A stretch of 64,000 nucleotides of DNA. Source: Lysinibacillus agricola (lineage in GTDB: Bacteria > Bacillota > Bacilli > Bacillales_A > Planococcaceae). A program made the position numbers and the translations under genes. The notes below the pieces were generated by a model. It was not told the origin of the DNA. It ran no database searches and saw nothing but the letters and a program-made list of their open reading frames with translations. The DNA is taken from the NCBI RefSeq assembly GCF_016638705.1, contig NZ_CP067341.1, forward strand, positions 561,501-625,500, read 5' to 3'. This document shows positions 33,895 to 41,953 of this stretch, in pieces. Numbering within the stretch: position 1 is the first letter of the stretch; each line of letters starts with the position of its first letter.

Positions 33895-33912
33895 GACCAA
33901 AAAGAGACCAAA
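33895..33912. repeat. Direct repeats beside the integrase, probable arm-type integrase sites at the prophage end
   Basis: GACCAAA occurs at 33895-33901 and 33906-33912, 11 bp apart, immediately outside the integrase stop. Such pairs often lie in the arm of attP for tyrosine integrases. The left attachment core should lie between here and about 33830, but the other end is outside the window, so the core cannot be defined. Confidence 0.4.
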
Positions 33913-35094
33913 TTACAATATCTTATTAAATAAATCAATTGCAGTTTTTTTATCTTCTTTAGTCAAATGACTATATGTGTTCATAGTCAATCCAACATCA
34001 CTATGACCTAATTGCTCTTGTATAATTTTAAAATTGGCGTCATTACTTAATAAGTAAGATGCACAAGAGTGTCTTAAAGCGTGGAAATTTATCTTTGGTA
34101 GTTCAAGTTTTTTCGAATGGCGTCTCCAGGTATTACTTATTGCTGAAGGTACAATAGGGTATCCTAAAAAACGTTGTGACGTAACTAAAAAATCGATGTC
34201 TTTACCATCATCATCCTTCATAGGTTTCCATGCGTTGCCTGATCTAATTTTTAATTTTTTTTGATCATTCACTTGTTCTTTAATTTCGTCCATGAACTTT
34301 TGAGGGACATTTACAATACGTGATTTTTTATTTTTAGTTGGCCCTAAAATCAATTCTGATTTTTCCTCAGTATCATATTTCAAAGCTTGATCGATTAATA
34401 TAGTGTTATTAACGAAGTTAATTTTCTCTAGTCTAAGAGCTGCTATTTCAGATTCCCTTAAACCAACTAAGCAAGCTAATTTATAAATTACTCGATATTT
34501 AAGGTTTAAACTATTTATGGCTTCTAACATTTGAGATAAATGTTCAGAATCATAAAACTCTAACTCTCTTTGACGAGGTTCTACATGTGGAGCTTTTATT
34601 CCGTTCATTGGATTTTCATTAATGATTTCCCACTCAATTGCCTTTGCAAAGATACTTTTTAAAATGCTAAATTTGTTACTTAAATTTTTACGTCCTTCTT
34701 TCTTTTCTTCGGAAAAATATTCGACAATGTGGAATTTCTTTATTTTTTTCATCTTCATACTATCAAACATATCAAATGTTCCAGTGTTTAAAATACGTAC
34801 ATAATGTGATTTAGTAGCAGGAGATAGATCAAGTCTCACATAATTGTCTAACCATCGATTACGGAACTCCATAAATGTAATGCTTTCTGTTATCTGTATA
34901 ACATCCAATTTTGATACTTCAATTTCATATTCTGTAATGGCTTTTTTAATAGCACGATCTGAAAGACTATTTAATGTTACTGTTTTATATTTTCTAATAC
35001 GTTTACCTGTCTCTTCATCGTATCCAAGTTCAACTGTTATTTTGATACGTGGTTTGCCATTCTTTGCAGGTTCTAACTCTCTATAACTTGCCAT
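33913..35094 (-). CDS. int: Prophage tyrosine-recombinase integrase
   Basis: The 393-residue protein has an AP2-like N-terminal arm-binding domain (about 1-55), a SAM-like core-binding domain (about 60-160) and a catalytic domain. Catalytic residues are seen in LVGLRESEIAALR, HALRHSCASYLL, LGHSDVGLTMNTYSHL. It recombines phage and host att sites and marks the left end of the prophage, next to mtnE. GAGGAGAATT precedes the ATG. Confidence 0.95.
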   Translation of the reverse strand: MASYRELEPAKNGKPRIKITVELGYDEETGKRIRKYKTVTLNSLSDRAIKKAITEYEIEVSKLDVIQITESITFMEFRNRWLDNYVRLDLSPATKSHYVRILNTGTFDMFDSMKMKKIKKFHIVEYFSEEKKEGRKNLSNKFSILKSIFAKAIEWEIINENPMNGIKAPHVEPRQRELEFYDSEHLSQMLEAINSLNLKYRVIYKLACLVGLRESEIAALRLEKINFVNNTILIDQALKYDTEEKSELILGPTKNKKSRIVNVPQKFMDEIKEQVNDQKKLKIRSGNAWKPMKDDDGKDIDFLVTSQRFLGYPIVPSAISNTWRRHSKKLELPKINFHALRHSCASYLLSNDANFKIIQEQLGHSDVGLTMNTYSHLTKEDKKTAIDLFNKIL

Positions 35095-35176
35095 TGGTAA
35101 TTCTCCTCTCTTATAAGCTGAACGGTGAAAATTTGTGCATCACCACCTTTGATGAGAATAAATGTTCTGTTTAAAG

Positions 35177-35623
35177 TTAAATTTTTTTACCATCTACGTT
35201 TTTTAAAGATAATAGTTCGACCGGAACACCTTTTTCTTTAATTGCATCATAGATGGTAAAACATGAATAATTATTTTGCTCCAAAAACAGATCGTCAGGC
35301 AATAGCAATTCAACTGCAAATGTATTAGCTTCTATTTCTAATTTATCTGTAGAAAAAAGAGTATGTTTTTTCAAAAAAGAAGTATTTGTATCTGGATGTT
35401 GAATAGCATGCCCTAATTCATGGCCACAAATAAAAAACTGAGAAGTTTTATCTGCATCTTGATTGATATGAATAATAGGTACTCTGAAATGCTTGCTGTA
35501 ATATCCTAAGGCATTACCTAACGGTTCAAATACAATTAGTATTCCCATGTTTTTTGCTATTTTGAAAGGATCATTTGTACCGTGTTTTTTAACTAACTGA
35601 TTAACAATTGACTTTATTGACAT
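35177..35623 (-). CDS. ImmA/IrrE-family metalloendopeptidase
   Basis: The 148-residue protein has the zinc motif CGHELGHAIQHPD and the following ANTFAVELLLPDDLF block typical of ImmA. Such proteases cleave the phage repressor when the host is stressed and so trigger induction. It is 17 bp downstream of the repressor gene, in the same transcript, as in ICEBs1 and phi105-like elements. Confidence 0.9.
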   Translation of the reverse strand: MSIKSIVNQLVKKHGTNDPFKIAKNMGILIVFEPLGNALGYYSKHFRVPIIHINQDADKTSQFFICGHELGHAIQHPDTNTSFLKKHTLFSTDKLEIEANTFAVELLLPDDLFLEQNNYSCFTIYDAIKEKGVPVELLSLKNVDGKKI

Positions 35624-35640
35624 CGCATCCTACACTCCCA

Positions 35641-36072
35641 TTAATCTCTATATTTTTTAGGGGTGAATTTCTGTTTTGCTACACGTTTAGCAAGTCTCAG
35701 CGAATTTTCTAAACTTGATAATAACAATTCTCTATCTTCAATCTCTTCTTCACTTAATTCGTCAAGAGTTCTACCGTCAAATGCCGCATGGCCACTTTCA
35801 GATAAACCAGCAATCATTTTTTGAAGTTCTAATTGTATATCTTGTTCATCTTTTTCAGTTAGATCAAAGTATCGTTTTTTATCTGTACGACCAAGTAGGT
35901 AGTCTACGGATACATCGAAATAATCTGCTACTTTCTCTAAGTTAGCGCCATTTGGAACTTTCTTTTTCCAACCATAGAGAGAATTCCTGCCAAAATATAG
36001 TTTTTCTTCTAATTCAACAATAGAAATTTTCTGTTCTTCGCAAAGTTTTTTTAATCTATCAAATGTAGTCAT
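35641..36072 (-). CDS. CI-like phage repressor (XRE helix-turn-helix)
   Basis: From the ATG at 36072 (with TGAGGATGG upstream) the protein has 143 residues. The N-terminal helix-turn-helix (about 1-62) reads KKLCEEQKISIVELEEKL then GRNSLYGWKKKVPNGANLEK, ending DYLLGRTD. The C-terminal half is acidic and helical, with no peptidase motif, consistent with cleavage by the neighbouring ImmA rather than self-cleavage. It should bind the AGCTAA-N4-TTAGCT operators next to it and keep the prophage silent. Confidence 0.85.
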   Translation of the reverse strand: MTTFDRLKKLCEEQKISIVELEEKLYFGRNSLYGWKKKVPNGANLEKVADYFDVSVDYLLGRTDKKRYFDLTEKDEQDIQLELQKMIAGLSESGHAAFDGRTLDELSEEEIEDRELLLSSLENSLRLAKRVAKQKFTPKKYRD

Positions 36073-36129
36073 ATCAACCATCCTCATGACTTACAAGCAC
36101 AATAAATTAATCTTTTAACTAAAAACAAA

Positions 36130-36158
36130 TTGACTTTTAGTTCTAAAGCTAATATACT
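36130..36158 (+). promoter_or_regulatory. Rightward early promoter
   Basis: TTGACT (36130-36135), 17 bp, TATACT (36153-36158). The spacer is itself an inverted repeat (TTAGTTCTAAAGCTAA) related to the operators. It would drive the Cro-like gene from a start near 36165. Confidence 0.65.
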
Positions 36159-36167
36159 GTGTTCATA

Positions 36168-36183
36168 AGCTAAGTTATTAGCT
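36168..36183. promoter_or_regulatory. Repressor operator 1
   Basis: AGCTAAGTTATTAGCT is a palindrome, AGCTAA-N4-TTAGCT, placed at about +4 to +19 of the rightward promoter, where bound repressor would block it. Confidence 0.65.
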
Positions 36184-36288
36184 AAAAGCAATATAAAAGA
36201 CAACCTATAAAAACACGTTTATTTCGTTGGGGAACGGTTAAAGTGTTGAGTTCAAAGGCTTTCATAAGTCTTATTTAGCTATGTCTGT

Positions 36289-36317
36289 ATTCTATATTAA
36301 AGACTAAAAATAGTCAA
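36289..36317 (-). promoter_or_regulatory. Leftward promoter for repressor and ImmA
   Basis: On the minus strand TTGACT (36312-36317), 17 bp, TAGAAT (36289-36294). It points at the repressor and therefore faces the rightward promoter, about 120 bp away. Confidence 0.55.
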
Positions 36318-36324
36318 TACAATT

Positions 36325-36340
36325 AGCTAATAAATTAGCT
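36325..36340. promoter_or_regulatory. Repressor operator 2
   Basis: AGCTAATAAATTAGCT has the same AGCTAA-N4-TTAGCT form as operator 1. It lies 8 bp behind the -35 of the leftward promoter, a position suited to activation or autoregulation. Confidence 0.65.
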
Positions 36341-36418
36341 TAATTTTTTCCAAATAAGTAAAGCGCTGTGGTACCGAGCCAATGACGGTATGAATTTTCA
36401 AAGAAATGAGGTGTCATT

Positions 36419-36601
36419 ATGCCAGAAGATTTAGGAGCACAAGTTAGATCAGAACTATTCAAAAAGAAGATGAGACAAAAGGAATTGGCTGAAATGGTCG
36501 GCATTTCAAACGCTTATCTATCAGACATAATTCGCGGACGTAAAGATGGTCCAAAAGCACAAGAGCATATAAAGCACATTCGTAAGATCTTAGATATTTA
36601 A
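36419..36601 (+). CDS. Cro-like XRE helix-turn-helix protein
   Basis: The 60-residue protein is nearly all helix-turn-helix: RSELFKKKMRQKELAEMVGI then SNAYLSDIIRGR. It is the first rightward gene, opposite the repressor, behind AATGAGGTG. Position and size suit a Cro-type antirepressor of the lytic switch. It probably competes for the same operators. Confidence 0.8.
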   Translation: MPEDLGAQVRSELFKKKMRQKELAEMVGISNAYLSDIIRGRKDGPKAQEHIKHIRKILDI

Positions 36602-36626
36602 GAGTATGTAGGAAGGGAATTTTGAA

Positions 36627-36818
36627 ATGAGAAAAGTTAGAGGTGTCCAAGCATTAGTTGATTACTTAGAATCTATCAATTGTCCAATTGGACAATCAAC
36701 AATTTACGGTTTAATGCGCACTGATAGTATTCCATTTAATCGTCCAGCGCCAAGAGTTTTACTTTTCGATTTAGATGATATTGATTCATGGTTAGGTGGT
36801 GAACTAAATGAACATTAA
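36627..36818 (+). CDS. Excisionase-like small DNA-binding protein
   Basis: The 63-residue protein resembles short MerR/Xis winged-helix proteins: LVDYLESINCPIGQSTIYGL, then LLFDLDDIDSWL, the usual end of the fold. It may be the excisionase or an early regulator. GTAGGAAGGG precedes the ATG. It overlaps the next gene by 11 bp. Confidence 0.6.
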   Translation: MRKVRGVQALVDYLESINCPIGQSTIYGLMRTDSIPFNRPAPRVLLFDLDDIDSWLGGELNEH

Positions 36819-37044
36819 ACCGGTGCCAGTTGCATTAGTTGGTGAAACATTAAAGAGTTTTGCGCCACTGTATGAACTGAACCAGATTGCTTGTGAACTA
36901 CCGTTAAGCGTTCTATCTGATGTCAAACAGCGCATAGGTGACTGGCTCGCAAGTGGTGGGAAAGAAACAGATCCATACATTAAGCAACAAGTTGCTTATG
37001 CTCAGAAGGTTTACCAGGCATTGAAAGGAGGTGAAAAAGGATGA
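36808..37044 (+). CDS. DUF6877-like small phage protein
   Basis: The 78-residue protein has NQIACELPLSVLSDVKQRIG followed by DWLASGGKETDPYIKQQ, which I recall as a phage-associated family of unknown function (DUF6877). It overlaps its neighbours at both ends (11 bp and 4 bp), so it is part of a tight early operon. Confidence 0.6.
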   Translation: MNIKPVPVALVGETLKSFAPLYELNQIACELPLSVLSDVKQRIGDWLASGGKETDPYIKQQVAYAQKVYQALKGGEKG

Positions 37045-37310
37045 AGCTTCAACCTGCAGATGAAATGAAAAAAGTTTCAAATGAAGCAATTGAAAAATTC
37101 AAGAAGGATGCGTTAGCAAGCGAATATTTCACAGACTTAGTTAAAGGCATTGAATCAAAAGCAGAACAAGGTAGCTGTAAATTTGCTTACATTTATCAAG
37201 GTGACGAACCACGTATGCTAGGAGTTTTTTCAGCAGAGTTAAAGAAAGCTGGCTATACAATTTTTAATAACAATGGCGTAACTGGCTTCACAGTGGATTG
37301 GGGTGAGTAG
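37041..37310 (+). CDS. Hypothetical early phage protein
   Basis: The 89-residue protein has a helical N-terminal half and a C-terminal half predicted to be strand-rich (SCKFAYIYQGDEPRMLGVFS). AAAGGAGGTG precedes the ATG, which overlaps the previous stop. I recognise no family. Confidence 0.6.
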   Translation: MKLQPADEMKKVSNEAIEKFKKDALASEYFTDLVKGIESKAEQGSCKFAYIYQGDEPRMLGVFSAELKKAGYTIFNNNGVTGFTVDWGE

Positions 37311-37311
37311 T

Positions 37312-37470
37312 GTGGAGGACAACCACGAAAAACAGGAAACATTGTATCGCAGGATTGAAGTCATTGACAAAGAGCTCTTGGCAGAAGCTGAGAAATTAAT
37401 AGAGTGTAAGAGCTTAACACGCCAAGAGCTAATTTTGTTATTAAAAACGTATCGAATTAAGAATACTTGA
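37312..37470 (+). CDS. Small hypothetical early phage protein (52 aa)
   Basis: A GTG at 37312 behind TTGGGGTGAG opens 52 codons, one base after the previous stop. The product is charged and helical (LYRRIEVIDKELLAEAEKLI, then LTRQELILLLKTYR), a common profile for small early phage proteins. Its end overlaps the convergent gene at 37457 by 14 bp. Confidence 0.55.
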   Translation: MEDNHEKQETLYRRIEVIDKELLAEAEKLIECKSLTRQELILLLKTYRIKNT

Positions 37471-37744
37471 TACTTAATTCTTCTAATTTTTCTTTTAACT
37501 CATCTAGTGATGTTACGTTTTGAACTCTATCAACAATTCTGGAGCCTTTATTACAGTCCCATACGTAAATGTTAGCTTCAATCGACTGCTTTTGATTGTT
37601 GAGTCCGCTAACTTCAATATCATAGCCATTCTGTAAGTTACGGTAAATACACTGTTCAGCGTCAATCACTTTAATTTCATAGTTATGTCCTAATTCTTCT
37701 AAAATGGACTTTATTTTCTTACTAGGATTTTTAATTTCAAACAT
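37457..37744 (-). CDS. Hypothetical reverse-strand gene in the early region
   Basis: From the ATG at 37744 (with GGATGGTGATTG upstream) the product has 95 residues with no signal or membrane segment; it begins MFEIKNPSKKIKSIL and ends KEKLEELSIKYS. It runs against the early operon, so it may be expressed in the lysogen. No family is recognised. Confidence 0.5.
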   Translation of the reverse strand: MFEIKNPSKKIKSILEELGHNYEIKVIDAEQCIYRNLQNGYDIEVSGLNNQKQSIEANIYVWDCNKGSRIVDRVQNVTSLDELKEKLEELSIKYS

Positions 37745-37807
37745 TTCAATCACCATCCTTTCTACCAATAGTTTAACAGAAAGGAAATATAAGGAGGAAG
37801 AAATCAA

Positions 37808-38065
37808 ATGAAATCAACAGGTATTGTTCGTAAAGTCGATGATTTAGGACGTGTAGTTCTTCCAATTGAGCTACGTCGCACACTAGGTATTGATGTAAAA
37901 GATGCATTGGAAATATTTATCGATAAGGATCAAATCATTCTACAAAAATATCAACCAAATACAGAGAAAGATGAGGTTGTTGCTTCGCTGAAAAAGATGG
38001 CTGCAGGTGCTAAAAATCCAAATGTGCTCGAGACAATTGATCGTGCAATTAAATTAATTCGGTAG
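37808..38065 (+). CDS. AbrB/SpoVT-type transition-state regulator-like protein
   Basis: The 85-residue protein starts with a swapped-hairpin AbrB domain: STGIVRKVDDLGRVVLPIEL, then RRTLGIDVKDALEIFID. A short C-terminal tail follows. AbrB proteins bind DNA as dimers or tetramers at transition from growth to sporulation; phage copies may retune host genes. TAAGGAGGAAG precedes the ATG. Confidence 0.88.
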   Translation: MKSTGIVRKVDDLGRVVLPIELRRTLGIDVKDALEIFIDKDQIILQKYQPNTEKDEVVASLKKMAAGAKNPNVLETIDRAIKLIR

Positions 38066-38075
38066 GTGAAGATGA

Positions 38076-38300
38076 ATGAATAAATACACAGGTGAATTTC
38101 ATGTCCAAAGCGCTGGTAGCGACAAAATTTTCGTTGGTGATCATGTACGTTGTAGTTGGAACTCTAAAGGTGACAGCGGAGGATGTTGGCATGGTGAATT
38201 AACACGTATCACTTCGAGAGGTATTTATATTGATGTCGGTAATAAGCGCGATAAATATGTGTGTTTTGCTGATATTCAAGAATTATCTTTAACAGCTTGA
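38076..38300 (+). CDS. Hypothetical phage protein (74 aa)
   Basis: The protein looks like a small beta barrel (IFVGDHVRCSW, GIYIDVGNKRDKYVCFAD), with three cysteines. GGTGAAG lies upstream. It follows the AbrB-like gene by 10 bp. No family is recognised. Confidence 0.55.
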   Translation: MNKYTGEFHVQSAGSDKIFVGDHVRCSWNSKGDSGGCWHGELTRITSRGIYIDVGNKRDKYVCFADIQELSLTA

Positions 38301-38315
38301 AAGTAGGTGAAAAAC

Positions 38316-38444
38316 ATGAACGATTGTCTTTTAGAAGTCCTGGGCGATTATTTTGTAGCTAACAATCTAGTAAACCAAGGTTGGGAGTTTCATGAATTTG
38401 TGACCGAATGGCAACGAGGAACTATAGTGATGGCCAAAAAATAA
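38316..38444 (+). CDS. Small hypothetical phage protein (42 aa)
   Basis: An ATG at 38316 behind GTAGGTGAA opens 42 codons, 15 bp after the previous stop: LLEVLGDYFVANNLVNQGWE, ending IVMAKK. No family is recognised, but spacing and ribosome site suit a real early gene. Confidence 0.45.
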   Translation: MNDCLLEVLGDYFVANNLVNQGWEFHEFVTEWQRGTIVMAKK

Positions 38445-38530
38445 GAGCCTATTACCGGTGCAACGGTTTAGGCTCTAGTCAAAATAAATATCTGAAATCA
38501 GTATATCAAATCGGGAGGTTGTTTCCTAGT

Positions 38531-38827
38531 ATGACGAGAAAACCACTCGAAAAAACAATTGAAAATCAAATAAAGAAATGGCTCGACTCGCAAGGTTATT
38601 GGTGGATGAAAGTACACGGTGACATGTTTCAAAAGTCGGGAGTACCTGACATCCTGGCTTGTATCAATGGAAAGTTTATTGGAATTGAAGTGAAACGACC
38701 AGGTGGCGTTGTGAGTGAGCTCCAAAAATACAATATCGAAAAAATTCAAGCTGCAGGAGGTATAGCATTTGTCGCATACAGTGTCGAAGATGTCCGAATT
38801 AATCTTGACCGATTCCATGTTATATGA
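38531..38827 (+). CDS. VRR-NUC domain nuclease
   Basis: From the ATG at 38531 (GGGAGGTTG upstream) the 98-residue protein is a stand-alone VRR-NUC domain. The PD-(D/E)xK core is seen as SGVPDILACINGKFIGIEVK, with a Gln after the following helix. Phage proteins of this kind cut branched DNA such as Holliday junctions. The upstream extension of the frame to 38408 overlaps the previous gene and has no site. The helicase gene begins inside its 3' end. Confidence 0.85.
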   Translation: MTRKPLEKTIENQIKKWLDSQGYWWMKVHGDMFQKSGVPDILACINGKFIGIEVKRPGGVVSELQKYNIEKIQAAGGIAFVAYSVEDVRINLDRFHVI

Positions 38828-40031
38828 GTATCAAAAGGAAGTATTAAAAGCTGCTAAACCTAATTGGCTCTATGCACTTGATACAGGTACCGGTAAAACA
38901 ATCTTATCTATTCATCATTATTTGCTTCATAACAACGGTGAACCTCTTTTGATTGTGGCACCACCACAAAAAATTAAAGAAGGTGGATGGGATAGAGATA
39001 TTCAAACGGTTGTTAATTATTACGGTATTGAAATAAATTATGACCTATTAAGTTACGGCAAGATTGCTAGTGATTGGAAGAATTATAAAGGTTGGTTCGT
39101 TATTTTCGATGAATGCCACTATGTAAAAACATCCACATCACAGCGTGGTAAGGCTGCTAAAAACTTAGTTAAAGCAAGTACGTATTTTCTTCTTTTATCC
39201 GCCACACCATCAAGTAATGGATGGGTAGATACGATTAATTATTTTATCATGTTTAATTTGGCTCAAAGTAAAACACAATTTGAACGTGAATTTGGCGTAT
39301 TCGACACCTTATATCTTGGTAAAAGGCGAGTGAATAAGGTTGTTGGATGGACACGTGAAAATAAGCTCAAGCAAATGTACCAATCATTTAGTGTGAAGCT
39401 TTCCAAAGATGATTGTCTGGACCTTCCACCAATGATTGTGGAAGATGTATTTTTCAAGCGATCCACGGAGTATTTGAAGCTAAAGAAAGACCGCATTTTA
39501 GAGATAGATGGTGAGAAGGTTGTCTTTGATACTTATCCAAAACTAGCGCAAGGATTGCGATTCTACGCCAATCAAAAGAACAAGCTTGAATATATCGAAA
39601 TGCTCGCAGAGGGTACCAATGAAAACATTATTATTTTCTATAATTTCAAGGCTGAAAAAGAAGCATTACTTTCATTAATGGCAAAGTTGAAGAAAAAAGT
39701 GTTTGAGGTTAGTGGTCAAAAATCAGAGTTACCAGCACGCAATCGATGGTCCAAGTTAAAGGGAAGTGTAACGCTTGTTCAATATCAGGCTGGTGCTGCA
39801 GGGATTGAATTACAGTATGCGAACCTTGTTATTTTCTACACGCCAACTTATAGCTTGCAAGATTACGAGCAGTCATTAGGTCGAGCATATCGAAATGGCC
39901 AGGATAAAAAAGTTACAGTCTATCATTTCATTACCAAAGATACGATTGAGGAATTAATATACGGAGCCTTAAAAACAAAGAAGGACTTCACAGACGAATT
40001 ATTTGTGAAGTATATGGAGGGGGAAAAATAA
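38769..40031 (+). CDS. SNF2-like superfamily 2 helicase
   Basis: The 420-residue protein has motif I LDTGTGKTIL, motif II FDECHYVK (DECH), motif III LLSATPSSNGW and the C-terminal helicase part with QYQAGAAGIELQ and QSLGRAYRNGQDKKV, typical of the SNF2/DEAD-like helicases next to YqaJ in Firmicute phages. I start at the TTG at 38769 because GCAGGAGGT lies just upstream; the ATG at 38790 is possible. It overlaps the VRR-NUC gene by 59 bp. Confidence 0.87.
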   Translation: MSHTVSKMSELILTDSMLYEYQKEVLKAAKPNWLYALDTGTGKTILSIHHYLLHNNGEPLLIVAPPQKIKEGGWDRDIQTVVNYYGIEINYDLLSYGKIASDWKNYKGWFVIFDECHYVKTSTSQRGKAAKNLVKASTYFLLLSATPSSNGWVDTINYFIMFNLAQSKTQFEREFGVFDTLYLGKRRVNKVVGWTRENKLKQMYQSFSVKLSKDDCLDLPPMIVEDVFFKRSTEYLKLKKDRILEIDGEKVVFDTYPKLAQGLRFYANQKNKLEYIEMLAEGTNENIIIFYNFKAEKEALLSLMAKLKKKVFEVSGQKSELPARNRWSKLKGSVTLVQYQAGAAGIELQYANLVIFYTPTYSLQDYEQSLGRAYRNGQDKKVTVYHFITKDTIEELIYGALKTKKDFTDELFVKYMEGEK

Positions 40032-40949
40032 ATGTTCCAAACAGATGATAAAAACGTCACTGAAAACCGCCGAATTTTTGTAGGCGGTTCGGATGTTCCA
40101 ATAATTTTAGGTCTAAGCAAATACAAATCACAATTTGAGCTTGCGAAAGAAAAGACTGGCATAGTACCAACCGTGTTTGAAGGAAATGAATACACAGTAT
40201 ATGGCCAAACAATGGAGCCGCAAATTCGCGACTACATTAATGTAATCAACGAAACAAACTTTCGACCGGATACAGTTATTAATAAAGAGAGTCGTATCCG
40301 TGGTAACTGTGACGGCGCTGATTATGACGAATCATTATTACTTGAAATTAAAACACATGGTAAAAAGCCAACGATGGATGTTTATAAAGTTCAAATGCAA
40401 CTGTATATGAATGAATTTAATTTACCTGCAGCTTGGTTAGCACTCTATGAACGTCCAGAAAACTTTGATGCTGAATTTGATCCAGAGCGTTTGAAAATTG
40501 AAGTGGTCCATCGTGACGAGTCGCAAATAAATGAGATTTTACAAACCATTGAGTTGTTCTGGAAACGTTGTGAGGCATTGAAACAACATCATGAAATGAC
40601 AGAGGCTGAATTTTATTCTATTACCTTAAAAGAACAAAATGAGATTGCTATTGTAGCGCAACAGGTAGAGAGATTAGAAAACGAAATTTTTAATCTTAAA
40701 AGTCTAGAGGCTGAATACAAGGATATGAAACAAAAACTTTATGGACTTATGATAGATCAAAAAGTGAAATCTTTTGAAACAGACAGGCTAACTATTACAG
40801 CAGTATTACCAACGACTTCTACAAAAGAAGTAATTGATATTGCGGCTTTTAAAGAAGCGCATCCACGCATTGCGAAAAAAATCATCGAAGAAAAAACAAG
40901 CAATCGTGCTGGATATGTACTAATCAAACCTAAGAAGGAGGCTAAATAG
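40032..40949 (+). CDS. YqaJ-type exonuclease
   Basis: The 305-residue protein is a lambda-exonuclease-like YqaJ recombinase: VGGSDVPIILGLSKYKSQFE at the N terminus, then GNCDGADYDESLLLEIKTHG with the catalytic Asp, Glu and Lys, and a Gln in KVQMQLYMN. It degrades one strand from DNA ends to prepare for annealing. The C-terminal 90 residues are coiled coil. The recombination ATPase follows 2 bp later, suggesting a paired system. GGAGGGGG precedes the ATG. Confidence 0.88.
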   Translation: MFQTDDKNVTENRRIFVGGSDVPIILGLSKYKSQFELAKEKTGIVPTVFEGNEYTVYGQTMEPQIRDYINVINETNFRPDTVINKESRIRGNCDGADYDESLLLEIKTHGKKPTMDVYKVQMQLYMNEFNLPAAWLALYERPENFDAEFDPERLKIEVVHRDESQINEILQTIELFWKRCEALKQHHEMTEAEFYSITLKEQNEIAIVAQQVERLENEIFNLKSLEAEYKDMKQKLYGLMIDQKVKSFETDRLTITAVLPTTSTKEVIDIAAFKEAHPRIAKKIIEEKTSNRAGYVLIKPKKEAK

Positions 40950-40951
40950 CC

Positions 40952-41953
40952 ATGGCACTACCACCAAATAAACCAAAGAAAACTATTGAAACACCACGTA
41001 ATTATTTCATCTGGGGACCAACAATGAATGGGAAATCGTATCTTGCGAGTGAATATCCTAATCCAGTTATTTTTAATACAGATGGTAACGCAGCACAAAT
41101 TGAAACACCGTCAGTAGACTTGAAAAATGAGCGCGATCCAAAGACTGGGGAAATTAAGGTATCTGTAGTTGAACAAATGTTAGGACTCATTAAGGACCTT
41201 GAAAAAGGCGGTCACGGCTTTGAAACTGTTGTTATCGATGTAGTCGATGACTTAATCACACTAATTGAACAAGCCATCTGTGAAGAAAATGGTGTTGATT
41301 ATGTTGGGGATGTTCCATACGGAAAAGGATGGGGCTTACGTAAAACCTTCATTACTTCTATTGTGGTACGTCTTAAAGCCTTGCCGATGAATGTTATTTA
41401 TATCTCACGCTATGCAACAAAGCTTGAAGGTACTATTGAAAAGCCAATTCCATCTTTAGGGGATAAAGATTTAAACGTAGTAAATGGCAACTGTGACCTA
41501 AACATCATGTGTCAAAAAATCGGTAAAAAATATCTTCGCCGCGTAGTGGATCGCCGTAAAAATTATCAACGTGATTGGATTGAGGACGAGCGTATCTTAA
41601 AAATCTTAGATTCTGTAATTGGTGCTTTCGATAAAGGTTCTGCTGCAGTACCGCAAACAGAGAGTAAGGTTGAGGAGCTAGCTGAGCCTGTAGAAGAAAA
41701 GAAAACATTAACCGAAATTGCTGAAGAAGTGTCGGTTGAACTAGAAGATGGTTCTATTGCTACTGTAGTAACTGAAAAAGATAAGGATGTTGTTTCATCA
41801 GAAGAAAATGAATCAAATAGTGTTGATCCTAACATTGAAGAATACGTGAAGGACAACCCACCGCCAGCTAATGAACCAAATACAACTGTAAAAGCACCGC
41901 GTACAGCAAAACCAGGTGCACCAAGAGCACCAAGAGCTCCACGCACTAAATGA
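40952..41953 (+). CDS. Sak4-like RecA-fold ATPase (AAA_24)
   Basis: The 333-residue protein has a P-loop WGPTMNGKSYLA near residue 21, followed by FNTDGNAAQIE and the Walker B strand ETVVIDVVDDLITLIEQ. This fits the phage RecA-like core proteins called Sak4, which pair single strands with help from an SSB. The last 100 residues are acidic and then Ala-Pro-Arg rich (APRAPRAPRTK), unlike the folded core. It sits between the YqaJ exonuclease and the DUF669 gene, the usual partners. Confidence 0.75.
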   Translation: MALPPNKPKKTIETPRNYFIWGPTMNGKSYLASEYPNPVIFNTDGNAAQIETPSVDLKNERDPKTGEIKVSVVEQMLGLIKDLEKGGHGFETVVIDVVDDLITLIEQAICEENGVDYVGDVPYGKGWGLRKTFITSIVVRLKALPMNVIYISRYATKLEGTIEKPIPSLGDKDLNVVNGNCDLNIMCQKIGKKYLRRVVDRRKNYQRDWIEDERILKILDSVIGAFDKGSAAVPQTESKVEELAEPVEEKKTLTEIAEEVSVELEDGSIATVVTEKDKDVVSSEENESNSVDPNIEEYVKDNPPPANEPNTTVKAPRTAKPGAPRAPRAPRTK

